DNA from: Kiloniellaceae bacterium
Lineage (GTDB): Bacteria > Pseudomonadota > Alphaproteobacteria > Kiloniellales > J153
Length of the DNA: 64,000 bases
Assembly (NCBI GenBank): GCA_021776175.1
Contig: JAJFGJ010000003.1
Location: 62,001 to 126,000 of the forward strand
Reading direction: 5' to 3'
In this document: positions 18,798 to 29,834 of the stretch, one piece after another
How the letters are laid out: each line of letters opens with the position of its first letter
Numbering within the stretch: position 1 is the first letter of the stretch
Notes under the pieces: generated by a model
The model's input: the letters and a program-made list of their open reading frames with translations, nothing else
The model's database searches: none
Told to the model about the DNA's origin: nothing
Translations under genes and position numbers: made by a program

Positions 18798-19253
18798 ATG
18801 TCGAGCGAATTCATGGGCCGCGCCAGCGGCCCCGGCCACCGGCGGCGGACCTACCAGCCGATGAGCGAGATCAACGTGACGCCTTTTGTCGATGTCATGC
18901 TGGTTCTCCTGATCGTGTTCATGGTGACGGCGCCGCTGCTGACCGTGGGGGTTCCGGTCGATTTGCCCAAGACGGAGGCCAAGGCGATCGCGGAGGCCGA
19001 GGAGCCCTTGGTTATTTCGGTCAATGCCGAGGGCCAGATCTTCGTTCAGGACACGGAAGTTGAAATCGAAAACCTCGTGCCGCGCCTACGCGCGATCACA
19101 CAGAACAAGGCCGACACCCGGATTTACCTGCGCGGAGACCGGAACATCGACTACGGCCGGGTCATGGAAGTCATGGGCACGGTCAACTTCGCCGGATTTA
19201 GCAGAGTCGCGCTGGTCGCCGAGCTGCCCAAGCGCGCGAAAAACAAGAACTAG
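18798..19253 (+). CDS. tolR: Tol-Pal system protein TolR
   Basis: The 151-residue protein has the ExbD/TolR architecture: a short cytoplasmic N-terminus ending MSEINVTPFVDVMLVLLIVFMVTAPLL, whose Asp (FVDVML) is the proton-binding residue in the single membrane helix, and a periplasmic domain (IYLRGDRNIDYGRVMEVMGTV). The start at 18798 adds 22 residues before the conserved MSEINVTPF; another Met at 18861 is possible. It is followed by tolA after 36 bp. Confidence 0.96.
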   Translation: MSSEFMGRASGPGHRRRTYQPMSEINVTPFVDVMLVLLIVFMVTAPLLTVGVPVDLPKTEAKAIAEAEEPLVISVNAEGQIFVQDTEVEIENLVPRLRAITQNKADTRIYLRGDRNIDYGRVMEVMGTVNFAGFSRVALVAELPKRAKNKN

Positions 19254-19289
19254 AACGAACACAAGAGACGGAGCAGCGGATCGCCGGTC

Positions 19290-20201
19290 ATGCGCAGTGG
19301 AGCGTTATATTCAAGCATCTTGCACGCCACGGTTCTGGCGATCCTGGCGTTCGGCCTGCCGTCTTTCGTCACGCCGCGCAACGCCACGATTGTCCCGGTC
19401 GATCTGGTCGTGCTCGACGACCTGAAGGAAGAGGCGGTGAAGGAGGAGCCCAAGCCCGAGCCGCCTCCCGAACCCAAGGCCGAGGAACAGGCGCCGATAC
19501 CCGAGCCGCCGAAACAGCAGGCGAAGCTGGAACCGGCTCCGCCCGAACCCGAACCCGAGCCCGAGCCCGAGCCGCTCCAGGCCAAACCGGAGCCGATACC
19601 CGAACCGCCCAAACCGGAGCCGGTTCCCGAGCCGCCCAAGGTCAAACCGGAGCCGAAGGTGAAGCCGGAGCCGAAAAAGGCGGCGCCCGCGCCGCCGCCC
19701 AAGCCCAAGCGCCGGCCGGTGGTCAAGATGGCGAAGCCGAAAAAGAAACCGCCGCCCAAGCCGAAGCCGGATCAGTTGGCCGCGATTCTGCGCGACGTCC
19801 TGAAACGCAAGGACCAGCCTCGTCCCGCGGCGCAGGATCAGACCGCCAAGGCGCCCGAGAAAGGCTCGGCCCAACCGCGCGTCAGCGCCTTCGAGCAGAA
19901 CCGGATGATCCAGGCCATTCAACAGCAACTGCGGGCGTGCTGGCGGCTCGACCCCGGCGCCCGGGAGGCCGAGGACCTGGTGGTCGAGATCCGCGTCAAC
20001 CTTAACCCGGACGGTTCGGTGCGCCAGGCCAACGTGATCGACGTGGCGCGCATGGTTCAGGATGCTTACTTCCGCAGCGCCGCCGAGAACGCCAAGCGCG
20101 CGATCGATGTATGCAGTCCTTTTAAGTTACCGATTAGAAAGTACGATGTTTGGCGCGATATTACCCTGCGATTCAACCCGCGAGAAATGTTTGGAACATG
20201 A
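19290..20201 (+). CDS. tolA: Tol-Pal system protein TolA
   Basis: The 303-residue product has one N-terminal membrane helix ([17 protein letters not shown]). A Pro/Glu/Lys-rich periplasmic domain of about 140 residues follows, with repeated [11 protein letters not shown] and KPKP units rather than the Ala/Lys helix of enteric TolA. The C-terminal domain ([20 protein letters not shown] and [19 protein letters not shown]) contacts Pal/TolB and the outer membrane. It overlaps tolB by 4 bp. The repeat-rich DNA may vary in length between strains. Confidence 0.93.
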   Translation: MRSGALYSSILHATVLAILAFGLPSFVTPRNATIVPVDLVVLDDLKEEAVKEEPKPEPPPEPKAEEQAPIPEPPKQQAKLEPAPPEPEPEPEPEPLQAKPEPIPEPPKPEPVPEPPKVKPEPKVKPEPKKAAPAPPPKPKRRPVVKMAKPKKKPPPKPKPDQLAAILRDVLKRKDQPRPAAQDQTAKAPEKGSAQPRVSAFEQNRMIQAIQQQLRACWRLDPGAREAEDLVVEIRVNLNPDGSVRQANVIDVARMVQDAYFRSAAENAKRAIDVCSPFKLPIRKYDVWRDITLRFNPREMFGT

Positions 20202-21568
20202 TGCAAATACCAAATCTCATTGATATTAGACTTGCCATTGGAACGGCTTCGCGTCTATTCACCCCGCTGTTGGCTCTAGGAATGATCGCCGCCGCGAGCG
20301 GCGCCGCGCGCGCCGAACTGGTGGTGGATATCACCCGCGGCTTCGTCGAGCCCCTGCCGATCGCGGTCACCGATTTCGATGGCTCGGCGCTCGATGAAAC
20401 CCAGTTTGGAAAAGACATCTCAAGGGTCATCGCCGCCGATTTGGAGCGTAGCGGACTGTTTCGCCCGATCGAACAGGGCGCCTTCATCCAGGACCCGGCG
20501 ACGCTGCGCATCGCCCCCAAGTTCGGCGACTGGCGGCTGATCAACGCCCAGGCCCTGATCAGCGGCGCGACCGAGCTTCAGGCGGATGGCCGCTTGCGGG
20601 TCGAATTCCGCCTTTGGGATGTTTTCGCGGAGATCCAGATCACCGGCCTGGCTTATTTCACGACTCCGGCCAACTGGCGCCGCGTGGCGCACATTATCGC
20701 CGACGCGATCTATAAGCGGCTGACCGGCGAGGAAGGCTATTTCGATACGCGGATCGTCTATATCGCCGAAAGCGGGCCCCAGAACCGGCGCGTCAAACGC
20801 CTGTCGATCATGGACCAGGACGGCGATAACCACCGCTTCCTGACCGATGGCAGCGTGCTGGTGCTCACACCGCGATTTTCGCCGACCACGCAAGAAATCA
20901 CATATTTGTCATACGTCGGCGAGACGCCCCGGGTTTTTCTTTTCAACCTGAATACCGGCCAGCAGGAGGTTTTGGGCAACTTTCCGGGCATGACCTTCGC
21001 GCCCCGGTTCTCTCCCGATGGAAACAGCGTGATCATGAGTCTGGCGCGCTCAGGTAACTCCGAAATTTACCGGATGGACCTGAGGACACGAAAAGTCACG
21101 CGCCTCACCGATCACTCGGCGATCGACACCTCGCCGAGCTACTCCCCCGATGGGGGGGAGATCGTGTTCAACTCGGACCGGGGCGGGACGCAACAGATCT
21201 ATGTGATGTCCGAGAATGGCGGCAATGTGCGCAGAATTACCTTCAGCGCCGGCCGCTATGCGACGCCCGTGTGGTCGCCTCGCGGAGATTTGATAGCCTT
21301 TACGCGTATTTACCAAAGCGAGTTCTATATCGGCGTCATGCGTCCCGACGGCAGCGGCGAGCGCATGCTGGCCAAGGGATTTTTGGTCGAAGGACCAACT
21401 TGGGCGCCAAATGGGCGCGTGCTGTCGTTTTACCGGCAAGAACCGGCCAGCGATCGCGGCGTCGTGCGCTCGAAACTTTACACCATAGACTTAACGGGTT
21501 TTAACGAAAGAGAGATCGTGACCCCGATCGATGGCTCGGATCCGGCTTGGTCCCCCTTGATTCCCTAG
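20198..21568 (+). CDS. tolB: Tol-Pal system beta-propeller protein TolB
   Basis: The ATG at 20198, overlapping the tolA stop, gives 456 residues with a signal peptide ([17 protein letters not shown]). An N-terminal domain ([18 protein letters not shown] and [19 protein letters not shown]) precedes a six-bladed propeller marked by repeats such as [23 protein letters not shown] and [22 protein letters not shown]. TolB is periplasmic and exchanges between Pal and TolA. A frame start at 20150 would overlap tolA by 52 bp and place residues before the signal, so it is not preferred. Confidence 0.96.
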   Translation: MMQIPNLIDIRLAIGTASRLFTPLLALGMIAAASGAARAELVVDITRGFVEPLPIAVTDFDGSALDETQFGKDISRVIAADLERSGLFRPIEQGAFIQDPATLRIAPKFGDWRLINAQALISGATELQADGRLRVEFRLWDVFAEIQITGLAYFTTPANWRRVAHIIADAIYKRLTGEEGYFDTRIVYIAESGPQNRRVKRLSIMDQDGDNHRFLTDGSVLVLTPRFSPTTQEITYLSYVGETPRVFLFNLNTGQQEVLGNFPGMTFAPRFSPDGNSVIMSLARSGNSEIYRMDLRTRKVTRLTDHSAIDTSPSYSPDGGEIVFNSDRGGTQQIYVMSENGGNVRRITFSAGRYATPVWSPRGDLIAFTRIYQSEFYIGVMRPDGSGERMLAKGFLVEGPTWAPNGRVLSFYRQEPASDRGVVRSKLYTIDLTGFNEREIVTPIDGSDPAWSPLIP

Positions 21569-21585
21569 GGACCGTCGGATAAATT

Positions 21586-21611
21586 GCCCGCCTCATCCGC
21601 ATGATGCGGGC
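21586..21611 (+). other. Stable hairpin between tolB and pal
   Basis: GCCCGC at 21586-21591 pairs with GCGGGC at 21606-21611, and the inner TCAT pairs with ATGA around a CCGC loop, with one mismatch between the stems. There is no T-run after it, so it is not a canonical intrinsic terminator. It may stabilise or attenuate the transcript between tolB and the more abundant lipoprotein gene pal. Confidence 0.5.
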
Positions 21612-21716
21612 GAGTCGGGTGTTATCCATGCCTTAAGGGTCGGCTGCCATATTCGCGGACCGGAGGCTATTCAACATAACACCCTATTCCGGGGGGAATT
21701 CTCGAGAGGTTTCCAC

Positions 21717-22244
21717 ATGCGTTCAAAGATTATCACGTTCATCGCGGCTGCTTTTTTCCTGACCGCGTGCGGTACCTCGAGTGAGGATTCGGGGGCCGGC
21801 ACTGGGTCCGGCACGGCGACGACAACGACCACGGCTCAGCCCTCAACTTCCGCCGCACCCGCCGCACCCACGATTCCGGGGCCGGCGCCCGGCAGCCAGG
21901 AACACCTGGTGGTCAATGTCGGCGACCGTGTCTTCTTCGATTTCGACAAGAGCGATATCAAGCGGGCGGGCCGGAGCACGGCCGAGGCCTTGGCCGCTTG
22001 GATGAATAATTTCCCGGCGGTGACGATCACCATCGAAGGTCACGCGGATGAGCGCGGGACGCGGGAATATAACTTGGCGCTTGGCGAGCGGCGTGCGAAC
22101 GCGGTCTACGATTACCTGCTGGCGCTTGGCATTCACGCGAACCGCTTGCGGACGATCAGCTACGGCAAGGAGCGTCCGGCGGTTCTCGGATCGAACGAAG
22201 AAGCTTGGTCCCAAAACCGGCGCGGCGTCTTCATCGTCAACTGA
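21717..22244 (+). CDS. pal: Peptidoglycan-associated lipoprotein Pal
   Basis: The 175-residue protein has a lipoprotein signal with lipobox LTAC (Cys18). A Ser/Thr/Pro-rich linker (about residues 19-60) and an OmpA-type peptidoglycan-binding domain follow: FFDFDKSDIKRAG, then IEGHADERGTREYNLALGERRANAV. Pal anchors the outer membrane to the wall and is the Tol-Pal output. The 148-bp gap before it could hold its own promoter. Confidence 0.97.
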   Translation: MRSKIITFIAAAFFLTACGTSSEDSGAGTGSGTATTTTTAQPSTSAAPAAPTIPGPAPGSQEHLVVNVGDRVFFDFDKSDIKRAGRSTAEALAAWMNNFPAVTITIEGHADERGTREYNLALGERRANAVYDYLLALGIHANRLRTISYGKERPAVLGSNEEAWSQNRRGVFIVN

Positions 22245-22257
22245 TCCGCGCGGGCTG

Positions 22258-22282
22258 GCCCGCTTCGCATGTGCGAGCGGGC
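22258..22282 (+). terminator. Hairpin after pal, possible transcription end
   Basis: GCCCGCTTCGCA at 22258-22269 pairs with TGCGAGCGGGC at 22272-22282 with a single bulge, starting 13 bp after the pal stop. It is very stable but is followed by GACCCGGGG rather than a T-run, so it may be a weak or factor-assisted terminator, or an mRNA-stabilising end. The 200 bp from here to cpoB show no gene. Confidence 0.4.
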
Positions 22283-22482
22283 GACCCGGGGACGCTGCCG
22301 GCTTTTCCGAGCGATGAAGAGCCGGCGCCTTCCCAATGCAACAGCTTGGCGGTCTGCGGGCATCGCGTGGCGGCTTGTACCGGGGATCGCCACTCCCTTG
22401 GTTCCGCCGCCATAATTACGTCAAGAATTTCAGTCAAGGAAGGGATGTTCCTCAACCCGCGAGGATATCCGGAGCCTCGAAT

Positions 22483-23604
22483 ATGGCCGAACAGATGATC
22501 GCGCCGGCATTACCGCCAGTCCCCCGTTTAAGGCGCCCGCTTGGCGCCCGGTTCCCGCTTGGCGCCCGATCCTTGGGCCTGGCCTGCATCTTGGCAGGGG
22601 CGCTCTCCTGGATCGCGCCGGCAAGCGCGCCTGCCCAAGATTCGCAGGTTCAAGGCTTGGTGGACCGGGTCGAACGCTTGCAGCGCGAGCTGCAAACGCT
22701 TCAGCGTGAAGTTTATCGCGGCGAAGCGCCGCCGGCCGCGGTTGGCACGGCGGACCCGGTGAAGGACACCTCCAGCGGCCCGAGTATGAATACCGTGATC
22801 GCGGCGCGAATCGAGCTGCGCATTTCGCAGTTGGAAGCGCAGCTGCGGGAACTAACCGGCCAGATAGAGGAAGCCTCGTACAGGCAGACCCAGCTACGGG
22901 GCATGATCGACAAACTGGCGGCGGACACGGATCTGCGTCTACAGCAGACGGATTTGCGTCTACAGCGGCTTGAGCAAGGCGGCGCGGGAATGGCATCGGC
23001 CGCCGCCGCCGGCCAAGTGGCCGGAACGGCCCCGGATCAAGGCCAGGATACGATGCTGGGACAGCCCCTGTCCGGCGGCGGCGCGGCGCGCACCTTGGGC
23101 ACCGTGCCGGTCGAGGACCTGCAGGCCCTGCAGTCGGGACAGGTGGAGAGGGCTTCCCCAGCCGAACCCGCCCCGGCGGCGGAAAGCCAGAGCGCCACGG
23201 CCTATGTCCTGCCGGGCGAGAGCCCCCAGGAGCAGTACAAGAATGCTTTCGGACTCTTGAGCCAGGCCAATTACGTCGAGGCCGAATTAGCCCTGCGTGC
23301 CTTTGTCGAACAGCATGCCGACGATCCGCTGGCCGGAAACGCGAAGTACTGGCTGGGCGAGACCTACTACGTGCGCCAGGATTATCAGCAGGCCGCCATT
23401 ACCTTCGCCGAGGCGTATCAGCAGTATCCCGACAATTCGAAGGCGCCCGACAATCTGCTGAAGCTGGGCATGTCTCTGTCCGCCCTGGGCAGCAAGAGCG
23501 ATGCTTGCGGCACCTTCGCGGAACTCCTCAAGCGCTACGCCAACGCCGCCGTGACCATCAAGCAGCGCGCCAATCGGGAGCGCCAGCGCCTGGGCTGCAA
23601 GTGA
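22483..23604 (+). CDS. cpoB: Tol-Pal coordinator with TPR repeats, CpoB/YbgF
   Basis: The ATG at 22483 with GAGGATATCCGGAG upstream gives 373 residues. A signal peptide (LGLACILAGALSWIAPASAPA) is followed by a coiled-coil segment (VDRVERLQRELQTLQREVY and EAQLRELTGQIEEASYRQTQLRG). The C-terminal TPR domain starts near EQYKNAFGLLSQANYVEAELALRAFVEQ. CpoB coordinates peptidoglycan synthesis with outer-membrane constriction. An open frame extends upstream to 22336 but has no signal logic. Confidence 0.92.
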   Translation: MAEQMIAPALPPVPRLRRPLGARFPLGARSLGLACILAGALSWIAPASAPAQDSQVQGLVDRVERLQRELQTLQREVYRGEAPPAAVGTADPVKDTSSGPSMNTVIAARIELRISQLEAQLRELTGQIEEASYRQTQLRGMIDKLAADTDLRLQQTDLRLQRLEQGGAGMASAAAAGQVAGTAPDQGQDTMLGQPLSGGGAARTLGTVPVEDLQALQSGQVERASPAEPAPAAESQSATAYVLPGESPQEQYKNAFGLLSQANYVEAELALRAFVEQHADDPLAGNAKYWLGETYYVRQDYQQAAITFAEAYQQYPDNSKAPDNLLKLGMSLSALGSKSDACGTFAELLKRYANAAVTIKQRANRERQRLGCK

Positions 23605-24947
23605 TACCGGCGCCGCGCGCATCGGCGGCGGTACTCGGCGCGGTTGAATTCGGCGCTTCGATGGATCGGTTCGGGCCGTTCGAATCCCACCCCCACATCG
23701 CGGCCGGCGTTTCGGGCGGCGCCGACAGCATGGCGCTGGCGGTTCTGCTTTCCCACTGGAGCGAGGCGCGGGGCGGGCGGTTCACGGCCTTGATCGTGGA
23801 TCACGGCCTGCGCGCCGCCGCCGCCGCCGAGGCCAGGGCCGTTGGCCGGAGCCTGCGGTCTCTGGGAATCGCGCACCGGGTTTTGCGGTGGCATGGCGAT
23901 ATCCCCAAAGCCAACGTCCAGGCCGAAGCAAGGCGCATTCGCCACGATCTGCTGGCGGCATGGTGCGAGCGGCACGGTATTCTTCACCTGGCCCTGGGCC
24001 ACCACCTCGAAGACCAGGCGGAAACCTTTCTGCTGCGGTTGGGCCGGGGCAGCGGCCTCGACGGTCTGGCGGCCATGGCGGGGGTAAGCGCCGGCTCTCA
24101 AATCCGCTTGCTGCGGCCGTTGCTGGGCGTGGCCAAGGCGCGGCTGGTCTCTACGCTTCGGGCATCGGATATCGGCTGGGTCGAGGATCCGACAAACCTG
24201 AACGTCAAGCATGCCCGGATCCGTTTGCGGGCCTTGCGGCCCAAGCTCGCCGCCGAAGGCTTGAGCGCCGAACGCCTGGCCGCCACGGCGGCGCGGCTGA
24301 GCCGGGCGCGCCGGGCGCTCGAGGGCGCGGCGGCGGAGCTGTTGGCCCGCGCGGTCTGGATTCATCCCGCCGGGTTCGCCCGTGCCGACACGGCTTTTCT
24401 GAGCGCGGCGCCGGAAGAGACCGCCCTGCGTGCCCTGGCGCGCATTCTCATGACAGTGGGCGGGCTGGACTATGGCCCGCGGCTGGACCGCTTGGAGCGC
24501 CTGCTGGCCCAGATGCGCGCGGATCCCGCGAAAGGGCACACTCTGGGCCGGTGCCGGGTATTGCCGCGCGCCAGGCCCTATCCCCATCACCTGATCGTGC
24601 GCGAGGAACGGGCGGTGCCGGTCATGCCTGTTGCCCCGGGCGGAACCGTTCTTTGGGACAACCGGTTCGAAATCGCCGTTAAGGCCCAGGGTCATGACGG
24701 GATCGCCTCTATCGCGGCCCTGGGGCGGGCCGGGTGGGCGGCGCTGCGGCCTAAGTTGGCGGATCCGGATTCGGCGGCGATTCCGGCGGCCGCCCGGCCC
24801 TCGCTTCCGGCCATCAGCGACTCTTCGGGACTCCTGGCCGTGCCCCATCTGGGCTACCTGAGGGCTGGATCGCGGGGCCCAATCGTATCTAAATGCCGCT
24901 TCTCGCCCAAAAACGGCCTAACCGCGGGTGCCTTTACAGTTGCTTAG
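23601..24947 (+). CDS. tilS: tRNA(Ile)-lysidine synthase
   Basis: The PP-loop motif GVSGGADSMALAVLLSHW identifies the ATP-pyrophosphatase domain. LALGHHLEDQAETFLLRLGRGSG, RLLRPLLGVAKARL and WVEDPTNLN are further TilS signatures. TilS lysidinylates C34 of tRNA-Ile(CAU) so it reads AUA. The likely start is GTG at 23601, overlapping the cpoB stop (GTGA), because the segment AVEFGASMDRFGPFESHPHIA matches the usual N-terminal extension; the ATG at 23661 would remove it. The result is 448 residues. The gene leads into ftsH, a widespread order. Confidence 0.92.
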   Translation: MIPAPRASAAVLGAVEFGASMDRFGPFESHPHIAAGVSGGADSMALAVLLSHWSEARGGRFTALIVDHGLRAAAAAEARAVGRSLRSLGIAHRVLRWHGDIPKANVQAEARRIRHDLLAAWCERHGILHLALGHHLEDQAETFLLRLGRGSGLDGLAAMAGVSAGSQIRLLRPLLGVAKARLVSTLRASDIGWVEDPTNLNVKHARIRLRALRPKLAAEGLSAERLAATAARLSRARRALEGAAAELLARAVWIHPAGFARADTAFLSAAPEETALRALARILMTVGGLDYGPRLDRLERLLAQMRADPAKGHTLGRCRVLPRARPYPHHLIVREERAVPVMPVAPGGTVLWDNRFEIAVKAQGHDGIASIAALGRAGWAALRPKLADPDSAAIPAAARPSLPAISDSSGLLAVPHLGYLRAGSRGPIVSKCRFSPKNGLTAGAFTVA

Positions 24948-25050
24948 GCGGCAAGGCGCATTATGTTAATGAACACAGTAGGCATTTTTGCCTCGTTTTC
25001 CCGCCTGCCCCATGGGTCGGGCGCGGGATGGTAACGGAAGGGATTTGGGT

Positions 25051-26982
<1,932 letters not shown>

Positions 26983-27013
26983 CCGAAACCCCGCCTTGCG
27001 ATTTATCACGAAC

Positions 27014-27037
27014 AGCCCCGCTTTACGCGGGGCTTTT
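27014..27037 (+). terminator. Intrinsic terminator after ftsH
   Basis: GCCCCGC at 27015-27021 pairs perfectly with GCGGGGC at 27027-27033 around a TTTAC loop and is followed by TTTTCG. An outer stem (ATCACG before, CGTGAT after) extends the structure. It lies 31 bp after the ftsH stop and 21 bp before folP, so folP probably has reduced readthrough or its own start signal. Confidence 0.8.
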
Positions 27038-27057
27038 CGCGTGATGAAATCCCGCCC

Positions 27058-28137
27058 ATGACTATTAGCGTCACGCTTAGGCCCTTGGCGCCGGCCAATG
27101 AATCGCCCGGGGAAACTACTCCTCTGGCCGGCGGGCCGCTCCATTTCGCGGCTTGCGAGGCCGTGGTCCGCGAGACGAGGGACGGCGGTATCCGCGAACT
27201 TGCCCGTGCCCGCCTGGCGCCGGGAGAGGTACCGTCATGGGCGGCGCGCTTCGGCCCCGGCGCGGTGGAGCAAGCGCGGCGCCAACTCGCGGCCTTGAGC
27301 GCGCCGCGCCCGGCCTTCGCCGGCCTGTCCCTGACGCAGCCGTGCCTCATGGGCATTCTCAACGTGACGCCGGACAGTTTTTCCGACGGCGGCGACCGTT
27401 TCGATCCCGGCCGGGCGGTGGCCGACGGTTTCTCCATGATCGAGGCCGGCGCCGCGATTCTGGATGTCGGCGGCGAATCGACCCGGCCCAGATCCGAAGC
27501 GGTCGGGGAGGCGGAAGAGTTGCGCCGAATCTTGCCGGTGGTGCGTGCCCTGGCCGAAGGCGGGGCTCTGGTTTCCATCGATACCCGGCGCGCGCGCGTC
27601 GTGGCCGCGGCCCTGGAGGCGGGGGCCAGGATTGTGAACGACGTGACCGCCTTTACCGGCGATCCGCGCGGCCTGTCCCTGGCCGCCGAGGCCGGGGCCT
27701 GCGTCGTGCTCATGCACATGCAGGGCGAGCCGCGCAGCATGCAGGAAAATCCAATCTATGCCGACGCGCCGCTCGACATTCACGACTACCTGGCGGCACG
27801 GGTCGCGGCTTGCGAGGCGGCGGGCATCGCGCGCGGCCGGATCGCGGTCGACCCCGGTATCGGTTTCGGCAAGAACCTCGCGCACAACTTGCGGGTCCTG
27901 AACCATCTCGCGGTCCTGCATGGGATCGGCTGCCCCCTGGTTCTGGGGGTCAGCCGCAAGAGCTTCATGACCAAGATCGTGCCCGGCGTGGCGCCCAAGG
28001 CCCGCCTGCCGGGGTCGCTGGCCGCGAACTTGGCCGGGCTGGCGCGCGGGGTTCAGATCCTAAGGGTCCACGACGTGCCGGAAACGGCGCAGGCCGTGGC
28101 CATTTGGGAGGCGATCCAAGGCGGCGGCGGGGATTGA
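27058..28137 (+). CDS. folP: Dihydropteroate synthase
   Basis: The 359-residue protein has the DHPS pterin-barrel motifs MGILNVTPDSFSDGGDRFD, AAILDVGGESTRPRSE, VSIDTRRARV, NDVTAF, DPGIGFGKNLAHNLRVL and LGVSRKSFM. It condenses para-aminobenzoate with hydroxymethyl-pterin diphosphate in folate synthesis and is the sulfonamide target. About 95 N-terminal residues precede the barrel, as in many alphaproteobacterial FolP. It is followed by glmM, the widespread ftsH-folP-glmM order. Confidence 0.96.
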   Translation: MTISVTLRPLAPANESPGETTPLAGGPLHFAACEAVVRETRDGGIRELARARLAPGEVPSWAARFGPGAVEQARRQLAALSAPRPAFAGLSLTQPCLMGILNVTPDSFSDGGDRFDPGRAVADGFSMIEAGAAILDVGGESTRPRSEAVGEAEELRRILPVVRALAEGGALVSIDTRRARVVAAALEAGARIVNDVTAFTGDPRGLSLAAEAGACVVLMHMQGEPRSMQENPIYADAPLDIHDYLAARVAACEAAGIARGRIAVDPGIGFGKNLAHNLRVLNHLAVLHGIGCPLVLGVSRKSFMTKIVPGVAPKARLPGSLAANLAGLARGVQILRVHDVPETAQAVAIWEAIQGGGGD

Positions 28138-28144
28138 CTCTTGG

Positions 28145-28202
28145 GTTGTTAATACGCGGCAAACGCCCGATACCTATGTTAACGCTGGGGCGCCTTAACA
28201 AC
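28145..28202. promoter_or_regulatory. Spaced inverted repeat upstream of glmM
   Basis: GTTGTTAA at 28145-28152 and TTAACAAC at 28195-28202 are perfect inverted copies 42 bp apart, with an additional TGTTAACG at 28178-28185 between them. The area is AT-richer than its surroundings and lies 36 bp before the glmM start. It could be a promoter/operator region; no regulator is suggested by the sequence itself. Confidence 0.3.
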
Positions 28203-28238
28203 ATGCTATGACTGGCTTAAGCCCAAGAGGTATCGGAG

Positions 28239-29582
28239 ATGCGCAAACTATTCGGGACCGATGGGATTCGCGGGACCGCCAACCGGGAACCTATCACGGC
28301 CGAGACCGCGCTGGCGGTCGCCAAAGCCGCCGGCGCGCAATTTCGCCGCGGCGACCATCGCCATCGGGTCGTGATAGGCAAGGACACGCGCCTGTCCGGT
28401 TATTTGCTGGAGCCGGCCTTGACCGCCGGATTCGTTTCGGTCGGCATGGACGTGGTCTTGCTTGGCCCCTTGCCGACTCCCGCCGTGGCCATGTTGACAC
28501 GCTCTCTGCGGGCCGATCTCGGGGTCATGATTTCGGCCTCGCATAATCCCTACCAGGACAACGGCATCAAATTGTTCGGCCCCGACGGTTACAAGCTGTC
28601 CGACGAGGTCGAGCATGAGATCGAACGGCGGGTCGGTGAAAACGGCGCCGGCGCCTTGGCCCCTCCCGAACACCTGGGTCATGCCGAAAGGCTGGACGAT
28701 GCCGTCGGCCGCTATATCGAATTCGTCAAGTACAGCTTTCCAAAAGGCCTGCGTCTCGACGGTTTGAAGATCGTTGTCGATTGCGCCCACGGTGCCGCCT
28801 ACCGGGTGGCGCCCAAGGTTCTCTACGAACTCGGCGCCGAGGTGGTCACCCTGGGCGCCGCCCCGAACGGCACCAACATAAACCGCGAGTGCGGGGCGAC
28901 CTCGCCCGGCGCGATGCAAGCGGCGGTGGTCGAGAACGGCGCCGACTTCGGGTTGGCGCTCGACGGCGATGCCGACCGCGTGGTGGTGTCCGACGAACAC
29001 GGTAAGCTGGTCGACGGCGATCAATTGATCGGGCTGGTCGCCCGCTCGTGGCGGGAATCGGGCCGCCTGCGCGGCGGCGGGGTGGTCGGCACCGTGATGG
29101 CCAATCTCGGGCTGGAACACTTTATCGAGGGCTTGAATCTTAATTTCGTGCGGACCCCTGTCGGCGACCGCTACGTGGTGGAGCACATGCGCGACGGCGG
29201 TTATAACGTCGGCGGCGAGCAATCCGGTCACATCGTGCTTAGCGACTACTGCACCACCGGGGACGGCCAGATAGCGGCGCTGCAAGTCCTGGCGGTTCTG
29301 GTCGAGCGTGGCGGCCCGGCGAGCGAGGTCTGTCATGTCTTCGACCCCTTGCCGCAGGTTCTCAAGAACGTGCGTTTCACGGGCACGCCGCCGCTGGAAA
29401 ACGAGCGCGTGCGCGAGGCGATCGACAAGGGCGAGCGCCAGTTGGGAAGCGCTGGACGTATTCTGGTCCGCAAGTCCGGGACCGAGCCGGTGGTGCGGGT
29501 CATGGCCGAGGGTGAGGACTTGGCCCTGGTGGACAAGGTTGTCACCACCATCGTCGAGTCGATCGAACAGGTCTCCAGCTAG
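28239..29582 (+). CDS. glmM: Phosphoglucosamine mutase
   Basis: The 447-residue protein starts [20 protein letters not shown] and has the catalytic phosphoserine loop [19 protein letters not shown] (Ser in SASHNP). The metal site [11 protein letters not shown], the sugar-binding [12 protein letters not shown] and the phosphate-binding [16 protein letters not shown] complete the family pattern. It converts glucosamine-6-phosphate to glucosamine-1-phosphate for peptidoglycan and LPS precursors. It ends the yebC-to-glmM core block. Confidence 0.97.
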   Translation: MRKLFGTDGIRGTANREPITAETALAVAKAAGAQFRRGDHRHRVVIGKDTRLSGYLLEPALTAGFVSVGMDVVLLGPLPTPAVAMLTRSLRADLGVMISASHNPYQDNGIKLFGPDGYKLSDEVEHEIERRVGENGAGALAPPEHLGHAERLDDAVGRYIEFVKYSFPKGLRLDGLKIVVDCAHGAAYRVAPKVLYELGAEVVTLGAAPNGTNINRECGATSPGAMQAAVVENGADFGLALDGDADRVVVSDEHGKLVDGDQLIGLVARSWRESGRLRGGGVVGTVMANLGLEHFIEGLNLNFVRTPVGDRYVVEHMRDGGYNVGGEQSGHIVLSDYCTTGDGQIAALQVLAVLVERGGPASEVCHVFDPLPQVLKNVRFTGTPPLENERVREAIDKGERQLGSAGRILVRKSGTEPVVRVMAEGEDLALVDKVVTTIVESIEQVSS

Positions 29583-29584
29583 TA

Positions 29585-29813
29585 AATCGACTGGGACAAA
29601 AGAATCCCCTCCCCCCTTGAGGGGGAGGGTTAGGGTGGGGGGGACGCGCGTCGGCGCGTCAAGAGAATCTCTCTACTGTTCCCCGTGCCGTCGCTAGGCG
29701 GTGGAAACTAGGTAAAAACAAGAATTGTGTTACATGACGCGCGGACGCGCTTCCCCCCACCCCAGCCCTCCCCCTCAAGGGGGGAGGGAGTTCATTGGCC
29801 CCAGTCAATCCAC
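29585..29813. repeat. Long imperfect inverted repeat, MITE/REP-like intergenic element
   Basis: The glmM-thiD gap is occupied almost entirely by an inverted repeat with arms of roughly 75 bp (about 29585-29661 and 29731-29813). Both arms, read inward, run ATYGACTGGGRC, a C-rich tract, TTGAGGGGGAGGG, a GGGTGGGG tract, then GCGCGTC repeats. The middle about 70 bp is unrelated and lower in GC. No ORF is present. The pattern is that of a non-autonomous mobile or REP-type intergenic repeat; transcribed, it would form a very long hairpin that could end glmM transcription. Confidence 0.75.
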
Positions 29814-29834
29814 TAAAACCTTAAGGAGTGCGGC

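Noticed and set aside
28145..28202. CtrA binding site (TTAA-N7-TTAA) upstream of glmM
   Set aside because: Three TTAA elements exist but the spacings are not 7 bp.
29585..29813. CRISPR array
   Set aside because: There are only two copies and they are inverted, not direct repeats with spacers; no cas gene is near. No CRISPR array was seen anywhere in the window.
29800..29834. TPP riboswitch before thiD
   Set aside because: The leader is too short and lacks the conserved CTGAGA element; the inverted repeat fills the upstream space.
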